Below are positions 60,395 through 64,000 of a DNA stretch of 64,000 nt, in pieces. Source of the DNA: Nitrospirota bacterium (GTDB lineage Bacteria; Nitrospirota; Thermodesulfovibrionia; Thermodesulfovibrionales; Magnetobacteriaceae); the NCBI GenBank assembly GCA_015233725.1, contig JADFXD010000001.1:1-64000 (forward strand), read 5' to 3'. The notes beneath the pieces were generated by a model that had not been told where the DNA came from, did not search any database, and saw only the letters and a program-made list of their open reading frames with translations. Numbering within the stretch: position 1 is the stretch's first letter; each line of letters starts with the position of its first letter. The position numbers were made by a program, and so were the translations under genes.

Positions 60395-62416
60395 ATGAAG
60401 CAAGTATCCTTAATCCTCTTTCTTGTAGCGCTGTTATCAACGCTTACGTTTTCACTGTTAGAGGTCTACGACCCCGCAATAATAAGGGATAAGATCGAGG
60501 CAAAGACGTATGACATCAGGATGTCTCTGCTGTGGAAACTTAAGACTTACCACCCCACAGGGGAGATAATCATCGTCTACATAGACGAGAAAAGCATTGC
60601 CGACATTGGCAGATGGCCCTGGCCGCGCAGCATTATGGCTGAACTGCTCAACAGGATATCCTCGGACAGACCCAGGGTTATCGGCATAGATATCATGTTT
60701 AGCGAACGCCAGGACGCTAGCAACGACGCAAGGCTGGCAAGGGCTATCAAGGATGCTGGCAATGTCGTCCTGGCAACTGCCTTTATGGTGCCCACAGGCG
60801 GGCAGGATGTCAGGGCAGCGGCAAATCGATCGGATTCACTCCCTACGGTTGCGGGGCCTGATTATCTGTGGGACTCTGCCTTTATGACGGTCAAGACCGT
60901 CTCGGGGATTGACTGGAAGCGGTGGGTGATAAAGGCGGATAAGGTCAACCTGCCAATCAGCGACCTTGCCGCACACGCCTACCTGGGACACGTCTATTCC
61001 AATCCCGACCTCGATGGCGTAATGAGGTGGGAGTACCTGTATCTCAATTACGGCGTTGACTGCTATCCCCACTTTGCCCTGCAGGTGGCGCGGGTGGCCA
61101 AGGGGATTGACATCAAGGACATGGTCCTCTTTGGCGCCTCTGGCATCAGACTTGGACAACAGTTCATCCCAACTGGCCTCAATGGCAGGACGCTTATACA
61201 CTACGTGCCACCAGGTGAGGGCTATCGCTCCATCCCGGCATCCGATGTGATCAGGGGGACAAGGACACCGGGGTTGTTCACTGACAAGGTAGTCCTGCTT
61301 GGCACCTCTGCCCTGGCCACATACGACGTTATGGTTACGCCCTTCTCCGCCAATACCCCTGGCGTTGCCATTAACGCAAACGTCGTGGATAACATCCTGC
61401 ACAACAGCTTCCTGAAAAAAAGCCCGGGTGTAATAGAGCTGTCCTTCATTATTATCACAGGTATCTTTTTAGGGGTGTTGTTGCCGAGGTTGGGGGCGTT
61501 TGTTGGTTCTGCTGTCTCGATACTGGTCATTGCATTGTATGTAGCCGCTGGCATTTATCTCCTGGCATATGCCGGGTTATGGATAAACTATACGTATCCG
61601 CTTACGAATATGTCTCTGATATTTTTTTCGCAGACATTAGTCAAGTTCTTCTTAGAGGAGAGGAGAGCCAGGGATATAAAGAGGATGTTTTCGAGGTATG
61701 TCTCACCCAAGATAGTGGAGGAGCTCGTCAACCACCCCGATGAGACCAGCCTTGGTGGGCGCAAGCGGCTTATTACGGTGTTGTTTTCAGACATTGCCGG
61801 CTTTACGAATCTCTCCGAAAACCTCTCCCCGGAGGAGGTGGTCAGCAGGCTCAACGAGTATTTCACGGAGATGGTGGGGCTGATATTCCAGTACAATGGC
61901 ACCCTGAACAAGTTCATCGGGGATGCGCTGATGGCCTTCTGGGGGGCGCCCCTGTCACAGCCCGATCAGGCCGAGTTGGCGGTCAGGTGCGCACTACATA
62001 TGATAACCCGTATAAAGGAGCTTCAAGCCAAGTGGCACTCCGAGGGCAAGATAACAATCGATATCGGTATCGGCATCAATTCCGGAGAGGTGTTGGTAGG
62101 AAACATCGGGGCAGAGGGCATGCAGATGGACTACACGATAATCGGCGACGACGTAAACCTCGGCTCCCGCATAGAGGCCCTCACGCGAAAGTACAAGACC
62201 CACATGTTGATCTCGGAGTTTACCGTGCAGTTACTCAGGGAGGGCATCGCCAACAACACGATCAAGGGCATCTCCCTGCGAGGCATAGAAAGGGTCGTCG
62301 TCAAGGGCAAGAAAAAACCCGTGACCATCTACGAGGTAACCTCCCTCGACCCGCAATCCCCCTCCACCCTCACCGAACCAGAAGAAGATAGGATCGTCGA
62401 GTATAAGGAAAAATAA
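60395..62416 (+). CDS. CHASE2-adenylate/guanylate cyclase
   Basis: A 673-residue class III cyclase. One N-terminal helix, a CHASE2 sensor in the periplasm (about 30-330; EIIIVYIDEKSIADIGRWPW, PRVIGIDIMF, GKTLIHY-like strands), three membrane helices (about 345-425), then the cyclase at about 470-645. Metal aspartates occur in VLFSDIAGFTNLS and FIGDALMAFWGAP; the adenine-site lysine is in LNKFIGD and the aspartate in MDYTIIGDDVNLGSR, which fits adenylate cyclase. It closes the barrel-FecR-lipoprotein operon and probably senses an outer-surface cue to make cAMP. R19 follows its stop. Confidence 0.92.
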   Translation: MKQVSLILFLVALLSTLTFSLLEVYDPAIIRDKIEAKTYDIRMSLLWKLKTYHPTGEIIIVYIDEKSIADIGRWPWPRSIMAELLNRISSDRPRVIGIDIMFSERQDASNDARLARAIKDAGNVVLATAFMVPTGGQDVRAAANRSDSLPTVAGPDYLWDSAFMTVKTVSGIDWKRWVIKADKVNLPISDLAAHAYLGHVYSNPDLDGVMRWEYLYLNYGVDCYPHFALQVARVAKGIDIKDMVLFGASGIRLGQQFIPTGLNGRTLIHYVPPGEGYRSIPASDVIRGTRTPGLFTDKVVLLGTSALATYDVMVTPFSANTPGVAINANVVDNILHNSFLKKSPGVIELSFIIITGIFLGVLLPRLGAFVGSAVSILVIALYVAAGIYLLAYAGLWINYTYPLTNMSLIFFSQTLVKFFLEERRARDIKRMFSRYVSPKIVEELVNHPDETSLGGRKRLITVLFSDIAGFTNLSENLSPEEVVSRLNEYFTEMVGLIFQYNGTLNKFIGDALMAFWGAPLSQPDQAELAVRCALHMITRIKELQAKWHSEGKITIDIGIGINSGEVLVGNIGAEGMQMDYTIIGDDVNLGSRIEALTRKYKTHMLISEFTVQLLREGIANNTIKGISLRGIERVVVKGKKKPVTIYEVTSLDPQSPSTLTEPEEDRIVEYKEK

Positions 62417-62419
62417 CCC

Positions 62420-62501
62420 AAAGAAAAAGAAAAGAAGAGAAGGGGGCGGCTCCGCCCCCCCTTCAACCCCCCTGCAAGGGGACCAGTCCCCTTGACCCCA
62501 T
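62420..62501 (-). repeat. R-element copy R19
   Basis: Minus-orientation copy starting four bases after the cyclase stop. Arms AAGGGGAC/GTCCCCTT and GGGGGCGG/CCGCCCCC; left flank CGAGCATTATGGGG. Confidence 0.9.
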
Positions 62502-62564
62502 AATGCTCGAGCCTTTTTCCTTTTTATTATGCCGATTTTTTTACATCGAACGCAAAAAAAAGAA

Positions 62565-62594
62565 TTGACGCGTTTTGTTTAGTCATTGTATAAT
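62565..62594 (+). promoter_or_regulatory. Sigma-70 promoter giving a leaderless transcript
   Basis: TTGACG (62565-62570), 18-base spacer, TATAAT (62589-62594). The ATG lies nine bases after the -10 box, about where transcription should start, and no ribosome-binding site precedes it. Confidence 0.65.
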
Positions 62595-62602
62595 GAATCA
62601 TT

Positions 62603-63298
62603 ATGATTAGTTACAGTGATCTAGTACCTGAACTTATAGTGTTTGAGGTAAGATATCCTCATCGTTATCTTTATTTGGATAATTGTGGGAAGATATTGAA
62701 GGAGATTTCTGAACATCTGAAAGACATCGGTCAAGCAGATATGTCGATAAATTCAGCATCAATAAATTTTCCGAAAAAGAAATTATCAGTTGCTTTTTCA
62801 CCAGAGTTAATTGTTATTCAAATAATGTATTCAAAAGATGTCAAAATGTTAGGAGAATATTCTAACTTGATTGTAAACACTATTTGTAGGCTTTTAGAAA
62901 TTAATGTGTTTTCTCGTATAGGTAATCGATTTCAATTTATTAAACCTACTAATTCTCCTGATGATTTCTCAAAGATATTTGCTAAAAATAAACTAATAAA
63001 TATACCTGGCGAGGTTATTAATAAACTTGGGAGTAAAGTAAAAGATCAAGCAGTTAAATTCACGATTGACAAAGATGAAAACTTTGGATATAATTTTAGG
63101 TTTGCCTACACTAAAAGGGATTATCCTCATATAAATATAAAAGATTTTGATACTTCAAAATTTATCAGTGAGGGTATTTTTTTTGACATTGATATTTTTA
63201 CGACTAAATCAGTCTTATTATCAACTCTTGATTGCAGCGAATTGATAAGAAAGCATATAAAAGATTATGAGTTTCTTATTAATATGTTTATAGAGTAA
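62603..63298 (+). CDS. AT-rich gene of unknown function, TIGR04255-like
   Basis: A 231-residue protein with no signal or membrane segment. The layout, N-terminal half with IVFEVRYPHRYLYLDN and a central FSRIGNRFQF stretch, recalls the sporadic TIGR04255-type proteins, but the match is weak. Codon use is AT-rich (many AAT, TTT, ATA), unlike all genes to the left, which marks a boundary to acquired DNA just after R19. The downstream gene starts 15 bases later. Function unknown; many such pairs occur in defence or mobile islands. Confidence 0.6.
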   Translation: MISYSDLVPELIVFEVRYPHRYLYLDNCGKILKEISEHLKDIGQADMSINSASINFPKKKLSVAFSPELIVIQIMYSKDVKMLGEYSNLIVNTICRLLEINVFSRIGNRFQFIKPTNSPDDFSKIFAKNKLINIPGEVINKLGSKVKDQAVKFTIDKDENFGYNFRFAYTKRDYPHINIKDFDTSKFISEGIFFDIDIFTTKSVLLSTLDCSELIRKHIKDYEFLINMFIE

Positions 63299-63313
63299 AT
63301 CTGAGGTGAATTT

Positions 63314-63922
63314 ATGATCACAAATGATAAAGAGGATAACATTCAAGACAACACAAACGAGTTCAGGACACAGACAATTGATTTTTTTCAAAAAGCTTCT
63401 GTTGCTTCAGGTAAGATAGATGTGGCAGAAAAATATTCGACTAAGGTATTAACAAACATTAGCGATTTTGAAGCTGAATTAAGTTCTCTGACCAAAACAA
63501 TGTCTAAAGAGGATTTGTATAAATCTTTGTCAGAAGATTATGAGCGACCGAATTTAGAGATAATTACTCTATTGAGTAAATATAAGCTACACTTAGATGA
63601 AGCAATCAAGAATTATGATGATGAGATTGATCGAGAGAATGAAATGGCATTATTTTCAAGATTATTCTATAAACTTGATTATTTTAAATATGATAATCCC
63701 AACTATGAGGATATAGTAAATGCAATGAGAATTGCTGTATTTTACAAAAAGGATACCTTTAAGATAAAGGAAATTATGGTCTTAAGAAATACTATTGAAG
63801 AACTTATTGATAATGTAAATATAACGGATGAGAAGTACTTTGATATATTGGATAAACTATCAGAACATTGTAATATTGCAGGTCCATTATCAACGGTAAA
63901 TGTTCAACCCGATAAAATCTGA
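63314..63922 (+). CDS. AT-rich helical protein of unknown function
   Basis: A 202-residue, acidic, mostly helical protein (TIDFFQKASVASGKIDVAEK, LKKL-like helices, ENEMALFSRLFYKLDYFKYD). No motif recognised. GAGGTG precedes ATG 63314. It is in one unit with the preceding gene and probably with the one that follows. Confidence 0.6.
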   Translation: MITNDKEDNIQDNTNEFRTQTIDFFQKASVASGKIDVAEKYSTKVLTNISDFEAELSSLTKTMSKEDLYKSLSEDYERPNLEIITLLSKYKLHLDEAIKNYDDEIDRENEMALFSRLFYKLDYFKYDNPNYEDIVNAMRIAVFYKKDTFKIKEIMVLRNTIEELIDNVNITDEKYFDILDKLSEHCNIAGPLSTVNVQPDKI

Positions 63923-63931
63923 AACCTGCTT

Positions 63932-64000
63932 GTGGCAGATAATATATATTTAGAAACAACTGCTTTAATAGATCATGTTCTAAAGGGGTGGTACCCTGAA
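63932..64000 (+). CDS. Start of a further gene, cut by window edge
   Basis: Twenty-three open codons from GTG 63932, reading VADNIYLETTALIDHVLKG. The LETTALID stretch weakly resembles the first strand of PIN-domain nucleases (usually LDTNxLID), but 23 residues are too few to decide. It begins nine bases after the preceding stop. Confidence 0.35.
   Translation, partial: MADNIYLETTALIDHVLKGWYPE

Noticed and set aside
1-64000. Prophage or complete insertion sequence
   Set aside because: No integrase, transposase, terminase or capsid gene was seen; the R-elements carry no coding capacity of their own.

Overview
The window looks like chromosome of a Gram-negative bacterium of moderate GC content. 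It has Wzm/Wzt polysaccharide export, an outer-membrane barrel protein, lipoproteins and FlaG. The gene mix would suit a Nitrospirota or Deltaproteobacteria-like environmental lineage: many PAS/receiver proteins, FG-GAP surface proteins and a CHASE2 cyclase. No ribosomal RNA or universal marker is present, so this is an inference. No prophage, CRISPR array, complete insertion sequence or magnetosome gene was seen.

Layout. 1-3642: two receiver proteins, one fused to a GcvH-like domain that has lost its lipoyl lysine; a remnant of a surface-protein gene; a duplicated helical protein; a Crp-family regulator; a small PQ-loop-like membrane protein. 4002-7231: a two-gene unit of a membrane-anchored coiled-coil protein and a protein ending in an EH-signature (ZorC-like) region, the best candidate here for an undescribed system. 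7274-14965: surface-polysaccharide genes (a GT9-GT2-Rossmann fusion, two methyltransferases, a pyruvyltransferase, Wzt/Wzm). 15207-21022: an FG-GAP surface protein, a lipoprotein, a lone CbiO-type ATPase and an HDOD protein. 21170-30052: tRNA-Val, a GT4 glycosyltransferase, addA and addB with a decayed SIR2-NACHT gene between them, and tRNA-Ser. 30203-36054: a subtilisin-like protease, a nuclease, xseB, xseA and a ThiI/MnmA-like protein. 36148-38763: a lower-GC AAA ATPase/DUF3226 pair behind a receiver-PAS gene that stops at the end of its PAS domain. 39075-53461: a PstC-like permease, a SulP transporter with a universal stress protein, a large membrane protein, FlaG, two sensor kinases, a lytic transglycosylase and trmJ. 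53685-62416: a propeller/FG-GAP surface protein, then an operon of TPR-barrel, FecR, lipoprotein and CHASE2-adenylate cyclase. 62603-64000: an AT-rich, probably acquired gene set.

The most striking genome-scale signal is a dispersed element of about 75-115 bp, called the R-element here. Nineteen copies are recognisable, two of them degenerate or truncated in part, plus one isolated left half and one tail at the window edge. Each full copy has two GC-rich hairpins whose arms change together between copies, and a polypyrimidine tail. The tail faces a coding region in every copy, usually within a few bases of its start or stop codon. addA, addB, trmJ and the pyruvyltransferase gene are each bracketed by two inverted copies, so they look like single-gene cassettes. 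Shorter palindromic repeats sit inside some R-elements and also in frame inside several proteins.
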